From assembly GCF_014204495.1 (NCBI RefSeq), contig NZ_JACHLN010000005.1, forward strand, positions 62,001-126,000: DNA of 64,000 nt, read 5' to 3'. The notes below the pieces were generated by a model. It was not told the DNA's origin, did no database searches, and saw only the letters and a list, made by a program, of their open reading frames with translations. A program made the position numbers and the translations under genes. Positions 1 through 8,398 of this stretch are shown one piece after another. Position 1 is the stretch's first letter. Every line of letters begins with the position of its first letter. Source of the DNA: Sphingomonas kyeonggiensis (GTDB lineage: Bacteria; Pseudomonadota; Alphaproteobacteria; Sphingomonadales; Sphingomonadaceae).

Positions 1-1
1 G

Positions 2-433
2 GCAGTGGAGGAAGCGCGGGGATACTTCGACAAGTGGTTTCCCAGCGCAGAGGGATTCCTTGACACATCGCGTTACGCGACGGGAAAAGGACGCCTGAAC
101 GAGGCCGCTTTTCTGCTGCATCAGGCAACTGAGCGCTTCTATCACTGCCTTCTGCTGGTCCGGACGCTATACAGCCCGAAGTCGCACAAGCTGAATTTCC
201 TGCGCGACCTATGCGAGGAACTGGAACCCCGCGTGATCGCCGCCTGGCCCCGCGACACCAAGTTCGCGCAGCGCTGCTTCGAGCTACTGCGTCGCGCTTA
301 TGTCGATGCGCGCTATTCGCCCCACTACAAGATCACGGCCGAGGAACTGGCTTGGCTGATCGAGCGCGTGACGATCCTCCAGGATCTCGTGCGAACCGCC
401 TGCGACGAGCGCCTCCGGGGCGAACCGACATGA
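2..433 (+). CDS. HEPN domain protein, partial at left edge
   Basis: All-helical HEPN-type domain; the reading frame is open to the left edge, so this is probably the C-terminal part of a longer protein (a GTG at 5 could start a short version). The helix with RRAYVDARYSPHYKIT near residues 97-112 is typical of HEPN domains fused to or paired with a nucleotidyltransferase, where the Arg/His pair belongs to the RNase or ligand site; here the spacing is R-x3-H, shorter than the usual R-x4-6-H, so RNase activity is uncertain. Such proteins are common in plasmids and islands of sphingomonads. The stop overlaps the next start (ATGA at 430-433), so the two are translationally coupled. A nucleotidyltransferase half would lie to the left and cannot be seen. 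Confidence 0.7.
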   Translation, partial: AVEEARGYFDKWFPSAEGFLDTSRYATGKGRLNEAAFLLHQATERFYHCLLLVRTLYSPKSHKLNFLRDLCEELEPRVIAAWPRDTKFAQRCFELLRRAYVDARYSPHYKITAEELAWLIERVTILQDLVRTACDERLRGEPT

Positions 434-642
434 CCGTCCTCGACGATGTCGCCAAATTCGTGACGCGCCTGTCTCCGGAGGCAGTCTGCGACGACTGCAT
501 CACCGAGAAACTTCAGCTCAGCATTCGCCAGCACGCCAACCACAAGACACGCGAGCTGGCCGGCACGGATGGATTCGAGCGGCGGAAGGCTGAGTGCAGC
601 CTTTGCGGCACTCAGAAGCTGGTGATCCGGCGCAACGCCTAA
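430..642 (+). CDS. Small zinc-ribbon-like protein (70 aa)
   Basis: The 70-aa product has two CxxC knuckles, CDDC near residues 20-23 and CSLC near residues 57-60, separated by a charged helix; this is the layout of a small zinc ribbon. The ATG overlaps the stop of the HEPN gene by four bases, so it belongs to that operon. No catalytic residues are visible; a role as a DNA- or RNA-binding accessory is an inference from the fold. I chose ATG 430 because of the ATGA coupling; the longer open frame upstream runs inside the HEPN gene and is a shadow. Confidence 0.65.
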   Translation: MTVLDDVAKFVTRLSPEAVCDDCITEKLQLSIRQHANHKTRELAGTDGFERRKAECSLCGTQKLVIRRNA

Positions 643-698
643 CTGGGCGGCTTAGATCGACGATTGTCCCTGTGGTGAGAATGACGAAAATTCGATGG

Positions 699-736
699 TT
701 TGGTTCGTTTCGGACCAAATTGAATTCGTTCAATTT
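699..736. promoter_or_regulatory. Nested inverted repeats upstream of the PRTase cassette
   Basis: In the 190-bp AT-richer gap before the PRTase gene there are two overlapping inverted repeats. TTTGGT (699-704) pairs with ACCAAA (714-719). AAATTGAA (717-724) pairs with TTCAATTT (729-736) across the spacer TTCG. No T-run follows, so a terminator is unlikely; the position about 100 bp before the first start codon fits an operator or promoter-proximal control site. The bound protein is unknown. Confidence 0.45.
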
Positions 737-832
737 TCGCCTCGATTACGAAGCGCGTTGCGAAGCAGTCATCGAGCGGTAATAGTCGCGCTGGGGGACG
801 ACCTGAGATCCGGGTCGAGATCAGGCGAAAAC

Positions 833-1954
833 ATGAACCTGCTGGGGCTGAAACTAATCGCCAACATCATGGACTGGTCGGATGACGGTGTGGCGACCTC
901 TGAATATAATTGGCTGCAGCTGATGGCGTCTGTGAAATATGACGGCTACAGCGATTTCCGCGCCGGATCGCGGTTTATCGAGAATCTCGCCACATGGCTC
1001 AAGCAGTTCGAGCCGGCGGACCGGCAAACCGCATATGATTTCGTGAAACACCGGCTGGTCTATATCTCAGGTGCCGAGATGCAGCGTGCGATCGAGGCAT
1101 TTTTCCCCGAAACCGTGACCCCATTTTTCCGCCGGCTCGCCGCGGAGAAGGCGGGAATCCAACCCCATGAGGTCTGGGGAAATCGGGAGGGGAGCGAGGC
1201 GTTCGAGCGAATCCTGCGCCGAACCCTCTTTGTGGGTTTGAGCGATGGCAGCCGGATCGACATCCTACGGCGCGCCAATTCGAGCCGCATCTCGCAGGAA
1301 CAGGTCGTGCCGATGATGAACATCGGGCCCGAAAAGTGGACCGACTTGGGAAAAAAAATTCGGGAGCGCGATCCAAACGACGAGAAGTTCGAACAGGTAT
1401 ATCTGATCGACGATTTTACCGCGTCGGGCACGACCTTCATCCGCTTCAAGGATGACGAGTGGAAGGGGAAGCTCCAGAAATTCAATAAGATGGTTGGCAA
1501 CGCGCGCGAATCTCTGAAGGATAAATTTCCGATCGCGGACAATTATGCCCTGCACATTCACCACTATGTGTCGACCACCCAGGCGCGCGAAGCGTTGCTC
1601 AAGCGAACCGAGGATGCGAACGCTGCTTGGGCCGACCGCACCTATGGCTCCATCTCGATCACCGAAGGGACCTTGCTCCCGGCGGGTCTCAAGCTAAGTC
1701 CGGGTACGGATGACGCGATGATCGCCCTGTGCGAGAAATACTATGATCACGGTCTTTTTTTGCGGCTGATCGAACATGCCGGTGAAGCGGAGCAAACCGA
1801 CCTCAAAATGGGCTATGCCAATTGCGCCTTGCCGCTCGTGCTTGAGCATAACACACCGAACAATAGCATCCCGTTGCTCTGGGCCGAGACCCCCGGTGGG
1901 GAGCACGGGCCGGCGATGCGGCCCTTGTTCCGTCGCCGCGACAGGCACGGCTGA
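833..1954 (+). CDS. Phosphoribosyltransferase-like conflict protein (PRTase-CE type)
   Basis: A 373-aa protein whose residues 189-201 read VYLIDDFTASGTT, a textbook PRPP-binding loop of type I phosphoribosyltransferases (two acidic residues followed by the small-residue GTT phosphate loop). The helical N-terminal half is unlike purine or pyrimidine salvage PRTases. Proteins of this type have been called PRTase-CE and are predicted to attack nucleotides at the glycosidic bond in prokaryotic immune systems; that role is prediction, not proven here. It is the first gene of a five-gene run, 3 bp before the ATPase gene. I start it at ATG 833, after the low-quality N-terminal part of the longer open frame; the ribosome site is weak, so the start is uncertain. 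The substrate is unknown. Confidence 0.75.
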   Translation: MNLLGLKLIANIMDWSDDGVATSEYNWLQLMASVKYDGYSDFRAGSRFIENLATWLKQFEPADRQTAYDFVKHRLVYISGAEMQRAIEAFFPETVTPFFRRLAAEKAGIQPHEVWGNREGSEAFERILRRTLFVGLSDGSRIDILRRANSSRISQEQVVPMMNIGPEKWTDLGKKIRERDPNDEKFEQVYLIDDFTASGTTFIRFKDDEWKGKLQKFNKMVGNARESLKDKFPIADNYALHIHHYVSTTQAREALLKRTEDANAAWADRTYGSISITEGTLLPAGLKLSPGTDDAMIALCEKYYDHGLFLRLIEHAGEAEQTDLKMGYANCALPLVLEHNTPNNSIPLLWAETPGGEHGPAMRPLFRRRDRHG

Positions 1955-1957
1955 TCC

Positions 1958-3862
1958 ATGGCGAACCCTTTCCTGCGGCGCGCCACGGAGTTCATCCGCG
2001 ATGACACGACGTTCCTCGAAATCGTCAGTCCCGCGCCGCTCACGACATTCCTGACCAACCATCCGCGCAAACCGGATCTATTCGACTTGCCGGTGCGCAT
2101 TCTCGGCGCTCCAGGCAGCGGCAAGACCATGCTCGCCATGCTCGCGGAATTTCGGTTGGTCGAAGCGATTCTGCGCGACCTCACCAGCGAGACCAACAAG
2201 GACCTGGCGCAGGCGCTGGCCGGCGCGGGTTTCCTGGAGGACGGTAAGCCGAGAGTTGCGGCGGTGCGCGTGCCGATGGAGTCCGAATATCGCGACTTCT
2301 GGGAGCTCCCGTACGACGACGCGATCAAGACCAAGCTGGCGCTATGGCTCGTTCAGGCGCGGACCATGCTCGCGCTGTTGCGCGGATTGACCAATGGTGA
2401 TCATCGCAAACTCGAGGACATTCGCTTCATTGCGCGCGACGCGTCTGAAGCACAGCTTGAGCAGATCGGCGGATTGACGGCGGCGGGAATCCGCGATCGC
2501 GCATTGGAGGTTCAGCGCGCGATCTATTCGATTGGCGCCAGCCTCCTCCCACCGAAGATAGATGATTTGCCACGGGAGGCGATCGATCCCTATCAGCCGT
2601 TCGAATGCATCCAGGAGATCGAGATCGACTGGATGGGCGAGCGGCATATCGTCAGGCCCGTCGCCATGCTGGATGACGTCCATTCGCTTCATCCCGACCA
2701 GTTCGAGCAAATGTTCACTGCACTGGCACGCCGTGAGATCAAGTTCGGGCGCTGGCTGATGATGCGGCTCGATGCCCTGAGCCCAAGTGCTGTGTTTCGT
2801 TCGGCGAAGAGTCTCGCGACGCACAATTTGAAGCCGGATCGGGATTTTATCGACGTCTTCATGCAGGGCGGGGAAAATCGCGCAAAGGAGCGCAAACGTT
2901 TCCGCGAAATGGCGGCGGACATGGCGGATCGCTATTTGCCGCGAGTTCAAGCGTTCCGAAATCGCAATGCTACCCAATTTCGACGCCTCGTACCCGACGA
3001 GCCGCCTCGATTATCGGAAGCGAAATTGAGGGAGCTTTCAGCCCAGGTCGATCGCGACCAGCGCCGTTTCGAAGTCACGCCGGCGCGACGCGAGAGCATC
3101 GAGGCGCTGGTTTCGGCTTATTTCACGGGCGCGCAATCAGGTGATCGCGAGACCGAGGTTGGGCTAGCGATGATACGAATTCTGATGGCGCGTTATGCGA
3201 ACCGTGTCAGCAGTATGCAGGTTTCGCTGTTCGAGGATTTTGATCCGGACCCAAAGACGCCCCTCAAGGCCGATGCGGGCGTGGCGGAAGCGGCCCGGCT
3301 GCATTTGAACGAGCTTTCCGGCCGGGCACTGCACTATGGGTTCGACACGATCTGCGACTCAAGCAACGAGAACGCCGAGTTGTTTCTTCAACTCGCGGGC
3401 GCGCTCGTGGCACGCATGGAAACGCAGGCCATTCGTGGGCGCTCGCTAGCTTTGCTTGCTCCTGCCCAGCAGGATGTGCTGCGGAACAAAGCGATCGAGA
3501 TCATGGACGGCTGGGCCTTCCCGTTCGCGCGTCATGTGCGCGCGATCGTCGACCATATCGGGCGCGAATGCCGGGAGGTCTCGCTCACTCCCAACGCCCG
3601 GCTGGGGTATGGCGCGAACGCGATCGGCATCCTCGAAAAGGATATCGGTGAATTGCTCGTGTCTTCGGACGAGCTTGCGCTGGTCCTGAAGTACGCGGTT
3701 GCGCATGGCGCCATCGAAGTGACGCGCGAATATGGTCAGGGCGGCAAAAGCTGGTGCCTGATCGAGATGAGCGGGATTGTTTGTCTGGCTCACGGCCTAA
3801 CCCTGCGCCGCGGAGGGTTCCTTGAAAGGGACCTCGCCTATCTGCGCGAGATCGGAGGCTGA
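1958..3862 (+). CDS. ORC/CDC6-like AAA+ ATPase
   Basis: A 634-aa P-loop ATPase. Walker A is GAPGSGKT at residues 50-57 and Walker B is VAMLDDVHS at about 235-243, where the second acidic residue is D rather than the usual E. The C-terminal ~120 residues look like a winged-helix region, as in ORC/CDC6 proteins. Members of this family sit beside PRTase-like proteins in conflict loci, where they are thought to act as the sensor or switch that releases the effector. It starts 3 bp after the PRTase stop and is followed at 1 bp by the next gene. In this cassette I infer it recognises an invader nucleic acid or a replication structure and controls the PRTase. Confidence 0.75.
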   Translation: MANPFLRRATEFIRDDTTFLEIVSPAPLTTFLTNHPRKPDLFDLPVRILGAPGSGKTMLAMLAEFRLVEAILRDLTSETNKDLAQALAGAGFLEDGKPRVAAVRVPMESEYRDFWELPYDDAIKTKLALWLVQARTMLALLRGLTNGDHRKLEDIRFIARDASEAQLEQIGGLTAAGIRDRALEVQRAIYSIGASLLPPKIDDLPREAIDPYQPFECIQEIEIDWMGERHIVRPVAMLDDVHSLHPDQFEQMFTALARREIKFGRWLMMRLDALSPSAVFRSAKSLATHNLKPDRDFIDVFMQGGENRAKERKRFREMAADMADRYLPRVQAFRNRNATQFRRLVPDEPPRLSEAKLRELSAQVDRDQRRFEVTPARRESIEALVSAYFTGAQSGDRETEVGLAMIRILMARYANRVSSMQVSLFEDFDPDPKTPLKADAGVAEAARLHLNELSGRALHYGFDTICDSSNENAELFLQLAGALVARMETQAIRGRSLALLAPAQQDVLRNKAIEIMDGWAFPFARHVRAIVDHIGRECREVSLTPNARLGYGANAIGILEKDIGELLVSSDELALVLKYAVAHGAIEVTREYGQGGKSWCLIEMSGIVCLAHGLTLRRGGFLERDLAYLREIGG

Positions 3863-3863
3863 G

Positions 3864-5000
3864 ATGGCGCGCCCGCACTGGCAGAACTGCGTCGCTCATT
3901 TTGACGACCAGGTGGGGACCTTCATCGGAGAGTATTTCAGCGAGCTGGATCGCCGTTGCCTGCTCGTGGCGGCAGCCGGTTTCGATCCGCGCTCGCGGCA
4001 GATCGCGACACTGCTTGCCGGAACTCTCGGTCGCCGGCTGCAGGGGCTCTTTATCCGTGAGGAGCGAGGAACGCCCGATGCAGGCCTTGTGACCGCTGCC
4101 GAGAGCAATGCGAAAGCGTTGCGCGCGACCGTGCCTTTGAGCGACGTTCAATCGGTTGAGATCTTCGGCAACGACAACGCGCCCGTCGCCGGCGCGCGTA
4201 TCGCAGCGGTTATCGGCAGTTACGTCATCCCAGCCAATATCACCGACATTGTCCTCGACATGACGGCGCTCTCGATCGGGATCGGATTTCCGGCTGCCAA
4301 GCTGCTGCTGGAGCATTGCGAAAGCCGCGACATCGCCTTCCACATTATGATCGCGTCCAATCCCGAACTCGACGACGAGATTGCCAGCGAGCCCGGCGAC
4401 CGGCCCATGGCGGTGCGCGGCTTCGCCGGCGTCGATCAAAGCGGGAGCCTGCTCGATGTCGCTCGGATCTGGATTCCACAGCTCGCCAAGGGGCGGTCAG
4501 CGGCGCTGAACGACATCGGGAGATCTGTCGGCGAGACCTATAAGATCTGTCCCGTGGTGCCGTTTCCCGCCCGTGACCCTCGCCGCGCCGACACACTGAT
4601 AGCCGAATATGAAGCGCAGCTCGTCGATGAGTGGCAGGTCGATCCTCGCGACTTGGTTTACGTATCCGAGCACAATCCCCTCGATTGCTATCGCACGCTC
4701 AGCACTCTGAAGGCACGGTACGACGAAACAGTCGACGGGGTGTTTTCTCCTTCCATCGTATTGTCTCCGATCGGTAGTCGCGTCATGGCGGCCGGTGCGC
4801 TAATGGCGGCGCTCGAACATGACCTGCCGGTCCAATATATCGAGACAGTCCGTTATGACTTCGATCCCGCCAAGCCAAAGGGCGCCACGGAGCCGGACAT
4901 GGTGGTTCACCTGTTGCTCTCTGGTCCTGCCTACCGCGAAATCGAGCCGGCGGTTCTAGAGGCAGATGAAACCCCAAGCGCTGATCAAGAGACATCATGA
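3864..5000 (+). CDS. Unrecognised Rossmann-like protein of the PRTase cassette
   Basis: A 378-aa soluble protein I cannot name. I start it at ATG 3864, one base after the ATPase stop, with GGAGG 6-9 bases upstream; the open frame 14 codons longer lies inside the previous gene. It shows alternating hydrophobic strands and helices: a strand RCLLVAAAGFDPR near residue 30, a second near 145 (DIVLDMTALSIG) and a C-terminal part with SPIGSRVMAAGALMAALEH near residue 310. The last pattern is reminiscent of Rossmannoid ligand-sensing domains such as CARF-like proteins, but that is a weak, by-eye resemblance. It overlaps the next start (ATGA), so it is co-translated with the SIS-HAD gene. It could be a sensor for a nucleotide or sugar ligand. 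Confidence 0.6.
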   Translation: MARPHWQNCVAHFDDQVGTFIGEYFSELDRRCLLVAAAGFDPRSRQIATLLAGTLGRRLQGLFIREERGTPDAGLVTAAESNAKALRATVPLSDVQSVEIFGNDNAPVAGARIAAVIGSYVIPANITDIVLDMTALSIGIGFPAAKLLLEHCESRDIAFHIMIASNPELDDEIASEPGDRPMAVRGFAGVDQSGSLLDVARIWIPQLAKGRSAALNDIGRSVGETYKICPVVPFPARDPRRADTLIAEYEAQLVDEWQVDPRDLVYVSEHNPLDCYRTLSTLKARYDETVDGVFSPSIVLSPIGSRVMAAGALMAALEHDLPVQYIETVRYDFDPAKPKGATEPDMVVHLLLSGPAYREIEPAVLEADETPSADQETS

Positions 5001-6970
5001 CCAGATTTGCTGAGAAGCTCGACACCCTTTTGGGCACTGCCGAGCTTGTCGCGGCAACCAATCTCGATTCTCTTGCAGGGGCATTACGCGGCGGCCGCGC
5101 TCGGCCGACAATCGCGATTGGGTCGGGTGGTTCGGCGATCACCGCCCGGTATTTTGCGCGTTGCCGTGAGACGCTGTTTGCTCAGGGCACCGAGGTTGTG
5201 ACCCCGGTCGAGTTCGTTTTGGGAAACCGTGATCTTGCCGCGCATGACGTGTGGTTATTCAGTGCTGGAGCCGACAATCCGGACAGCGTCGCAAGCGTAA
5301 TCGCCGCGCGGGCCAGGGGTGCGGCGGTGCGTGTATTGACGCGCAACGTCGCCGGATCTGCGGCGGTTGCAGCGCGCGCGCAGGCTGGCTCGGAAATATT
5401 CGAAGTGCCCGTCATTGAAACCAAGGATGGCTTTCTTGCCACCCATTCACTCGTCGGGTCGGTGGTGGCGCTCCTTCTTGCCGCCGATCAGGTCTGCGAC
5501 GACCCTATTGGAGAGGGATTGGCGGCCCGGGCTCTGCAGGATATCGCGTTGGCGCTGGCGCCTGAGGCGCGCGCCACGATGCGCGTCCGCTTTGCAGATT
5601 TGGGCCGCAACGACCTGCTACTGCTCATTGCCGATCCGGGGGTTCGCGCGATCGCAGAACTCATCGAGACCTCGGCGTGGGAGGCGGCTATCGGCCCGGT
5701 ACAGCTAACCGACGTGCGAAACTTCGCCCATGGCCGACATAGCTGGTTGCATCATCGATCGAGAGAGACATTTGTTGTTGCGCTGACGGGGCACGAGACC
5801 CTCAAACTCTGGGAACGAGCCGCGGCAATCCTGCCGGATGTGCGCAACACTTCGCTTGATTTCGGCGACGGCGGACGCCTGCGCAATGCGATCGGCCTAG
5901 TCGAGGGGCTGACGATCGTAGAGTCGATGGGCGCGGCAGTTGGCATTGATCCTGGCAAACCGGGTATCGGGGACTTTGGTCGCGCGCTCTACGACGACGA
6001 TGGATTGTTGACGGTTTCTCGTGAGTTGAGTCCTGCAATTCGCCACAAGCAAGCCGCACTTCTGGCGCGAGACGAGGCCGATGGGGCGGGGCGATCGATC
6101 AGGGCCGCTGCCGCTGAACGACGCGAGGCGCTTTCCTGCGCCGCGATCGGTGGGATCGTGCTCGACTATGACGGCACGATCATCAGCGACGAGGAGCGGT
6201 ACGGCACGCCGCGTAAGGAGATCGTGGACGAGCTGGTGCGTCTCGATTCTATCGGCGTGAGGTTGGGCATCGCGACGGGACGAGGCGATTCCGGTGGGAA
6301 AGCATTGCGCGAGGTGCTTCCCGCGGAGCTCCATCCGCGCGTGACGATGGGTTACTACAACGGCGCTTATGTCCAACCGCTGACGGTCGATATAGAGAAA
6401 GCGCCTCCGCCGATCGACGCGGATCTCGCCGAAACCTTTGCTTGGCTCCAAGCTCAGCCGCAATTATTTGTTGGGGAGTTTGGGGGGCGGTTCAGCAACG
6501 TGCAGATATCGGTGAAGCTCGAGAATCTGGTGGATAATGGGGCATTTTTCACTGCCTTGAAGGCATGTGCTCCGGTCGAATCGGGCAGGGTCAAATTCGC
6601 CCGCTCTGGGCACAGCATCGATTTTTTCGCCGCGGGCACTTCAAAAAAGACCGTAATAGACCGGGTGCGAAACGGTCTGCCGGAGGATTCCGCGGTGCTG
6701 TGCGTCGGCGACAGCGGCGCCCGCTCCGGCAATGATCACGAGTTGCTGTCGCATTCTCTCGGGGTCAGCGTGGGGACCGTTTGTGGACGGCACGAGGGAT
6801 GCTGGTCGTTGTTTGGAGCGGAGCTTACCGGTCCGGAAGCTTTGTTGCGCCTGCTCGGCTCCGTGCAACGTGACGTTCATGGGATCGTTCGTATCAACGT
6901 ATCTGCGCTCGGACTCGATAGTTTTTGCGAAATGGGTACAAATGGAGAACATGATGCTCCAGCGGCGTGA
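4997..6970 (+). CDS. SIS phosphosugar-binding domain fused to a HAD phosphatase
   Basis: A 657-aa two-part enzyme. The N-terminal ~370 residues look like paired SIS domains (sugar isomerase fold), with the phosphosugar-binding GSGGS at residues 42-46. The C-terminal ~270 residues are a HAD hydrolase: DYDGT at 390-394 is motif I with both catalytic Asp residues, ATGRG near 425 is motif II and CVGDSGARSGND near 569-580 is motif IV. Known SIS and HAD proteins bind, isomerise or dephosphorylate sugar phosphates, so this could process a phosphosugar made or released by the PRTase-like protein. ATG 4997 overlaps the preceding stop (ATGA). This fusion order is unusual compared with stand-alone housekeeping enzymes. 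Confidence 0.75.
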   Translation: MTRFAEKLDTLLGTAELVAATNLDSLAGALRGGRARPTIAIGSGGSAITARYFARCRETLFAQGTEVVTPVEFVLGNRDLAAHDVWLFSAGADNPDSVASVIAARARGAAVRVLTRNVAGSAAVAARAQAGSEIFEVPVIETKDGFLATHSLVGSVVALLLAADQVCDDPIGEGLAARALQDIALALAPEARATMRVRFADLGRNDLLLLIADPGVRAIAELIETSAWEAAIGPVQLTDVRNFAHGRHSWLHHRSRETFVVALTGHETLKLWERAAAILPDVRNTSLDFGDGGRLRNAIGLVEGLTIVESMGAAVGIDPGKPGIGDFGRALYDDDGLLTVSRELSPAIRHKQAALLARDEADGAGRSIRAAAAERREALSCAAIGGIVLDYDGTIISDEERYGTPRKEIVDELVRLDSIGVRLGIATGRGDSGGKALREVLPAELHPRVTMGYYNGAYVQPLTVDIEKAPPPIDADLAETFAWLQAQPQLFVGEFGGRFSNVQISVKLENLVDNGAFFTALKACAPVESGRVKFARSGHSIDFFAAGTSKKTVIDRVRNGLPEDSAVLCVGDSGARSGNDHELLSHSLGVSVGTVCGRHEGCWSLFGAELTGPEALLRLLGSVQRDVHGIVRINVSALGLDSFCEMGTNGEHDAPAA

Positions 6971-7886
6971 TTCGATCGATGTTGTTGGCACCGGCTTTAC
7001 GGTCCTCGATCGGTTGTACGCGGATGGTGATTTCACTGCGGAGGCGCTGGGCGGCTCGTGCGGCAATGTCCTTGTGTCGCTCGCGATGCTTCGTCGGCAG
7101 GTCGCGCCCGTTCTTTCGCTTGGCTACGACGAGATCGGCGCGCAGCTGATCGATGAATTTCGCCTCGCCGGCGCGAACACGCGCTACATCTACCAGCATG
7201 AGGGTCGTCGTTCACCGGTCCTGCGTCAGGAACTCGACACTTTGTCGGGGCAGCACAGCTTCAGTTTCATTTGTCACGAGACGCTTGAGGAATACCCCCG
7301 GTACGAGCCCATTGGCCCCGCGGAAGTTCAATCCTCCCTGCATGCCTTTGAAGATTGCACGCTCTTCTACGCGGATCGGCTATCGCCTGCGATCCTGGAC
7401 GCCATGGAGAGGGCGCATTTAGGCGGTGCGATCATATATTTCGAACCGTCGATCTTTGATGGGCCATTGTTCGATGAAGCACTGGCACTGACATCGATTC
7501 TGAAATATTCGTCAGATCGGCTGGGTGCGGAGCTCGATGAGCGCGTGGCAGCGAGTGCTGCCATAGCGATCGTCACGCACGGCGAAGACGGTCTTGAAGT
7601 CCGTCATGGTCACGAACGCGTATGGAGTGCGGCGATCCCGGCAGCGATAGTCATGGATGCCTGCGGGTCCGGTGATATGGTCAGTGTTGGTTTGATTGAC
7701 TGGTTGCTGGCGCGACCGGCTTCCGTGCGGCACAGCTTGAGTATCCATGACTTGATGTCCGGAGTTGTCGCCGGTCAGCGCCTTGCTGCCGAGAATTGCG
7801 GCTTTGCGGGTGCGCGTGGCCTCTTCAAGCACCGCGATGCGGCCTATGTGCGGTCGTTACTGGGCGGCGCCCGCTACGATTTCTAG
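6954..7886 (+). CDS. PfkB-family (ribokinase-like) carbohydrate kinase
   Basis: About 310 aa. The C-terminal signature DACGSGD at residues 235-241 is the PfkB anion-hole motif (usually GAGD; here GSGD), with the last Asp as catalytic base. The N-terminal part has the GGSCGNV-type substrate motif near residue 30. The family phosphorylates ribose, adenosine, fructose or similar sugars. The start lies inside the last codons of the SIS-HAD gene: ATG 6954 has GGAGA five bases upstream; ATG 6951 and 6942 are alternatives. It is the last gene of the cassette and meets the NADAR gene tail to tail after 9 bp. A kinase beside a phosphatase and a PRTase suggests ribose-phosphate chemistry, but the substrate is unknown. 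Confidence 0.75.
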   Translation: MLQRRDSIDVVGTGFTVLDRLYADGDFTAEALGGSCGNVLVSLAMLRRQVAPVLSLGYDEIGAQLIDEFRLAGANTRYIYQHEGRRSPVLRQELDTLSGQHSFSFICHETLEEYPRYEPIGPAEVQSSLHAFEDCTLFYADRLSPAILDAMERAHLGGAIIYFEPSIFDGPLFDEALALTSILKYSSDRLGAELDERVAASAAIAIVTHGEDGLEVRHGHERVWSAAIPAAIVMDACGSGDMVSVGLIDWLLARPASVRHSLSIHDLMSGVVAGQRLAAENCGFAGARGLFKHRDAAYVRSLLGGARYDF

Positions 7887-7895
7887 GGGTTGAGA

Positions 7896-8390
7896 TCAGG
7901 CCGCGGCCTGAATCCGGTTCTCATCGATGCCGCCGGAACGCAGTTCCGTACGCAACTCCATGAGCATGACGCCGAGCATGTTCTTGCCCACGCCATTCAC
8001 TTCACCCCAAAGTCGATTGACCTCGTTGTCGACGGTCGCGCTTTCAACGAGGCGAGCGGTTCCGGTTGAGAGAAGCAGTTCTTTGAGGTCTGGGTGTTGC
8101 TCGAACTTTGCGCGAAGCACGCCGCGCATCCGATCGTACTTTGACGTCGACCAGCCTGGCGCCACGTCCCAATAATAAAGTCCATGTGCCGCCATGGCGA
8201 GCAAGGCGGGCGAGGGGGCCTTCATTAGCCATTCCTTAACTGCAGGCTTGCGCGGCTTGCCAGCCTGATAGGCGTGCTCGCTCGTCGGGAAGGTTTCACC
8301 CTCAAATTCGATCTCGCGCCGATAGAGATTGCTGAAAGCGCCATAGGGCTTCTCGCTCGCGCGGTAGAAGCGGATTTCGTTCGCCATCAT
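7896..8390 (-). CDS. NADAR family protein (YbiA-like, DUF1768)
   Basis: A 164-aa NADAR protein: the N-terminal FYRASEKPYGAFSNLY and the following EFEGETFPTSEHAYQA around residues 6-35 are family hallmarks, and LWGEVNGVGKNMLG near residue 130 matches the conserved WG/GKN region. NADAR enzymes are N-glycosidases acting on ribose-linked intermediates; some remove ADP-ribose from guanine in DNA, giving immunity to ADP-ribosyltransferase toxins. I start it at 8390 (AGAGGG before ATGATG) rather than at the upstream open frame, which would cross the operator. It is divergent from the helix-turn-helix gene and shares a control region with it. A 16-bp palindrome (7896-7911) covers its stop. Confidence 0.8.
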   Translation of the reverse strand: MMANEIRFYRASEKPYGAFSNLYRREIEFEGETFPTSEHAYQAGKPRKPAVKEWLMKAPSPALLAMAAHGLYYWDVAPGWSTSKYDRMRGVLRAKFEQHPDLKELLLSTGTARLVESATVDNEVNRLWGEVNGVGKNMLGVMLMELRTELRSGGIDENRIQAAA

Positions 8391-8398
8391 CTTACCCT

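Noticed and set aside
7896..7911. TCAGGCCGCGGCCTGA palindrome as a bidirectional terminator
   Set aside because: It has no loop and no T-run on either side; too little to call, though it lies between convergent genes.
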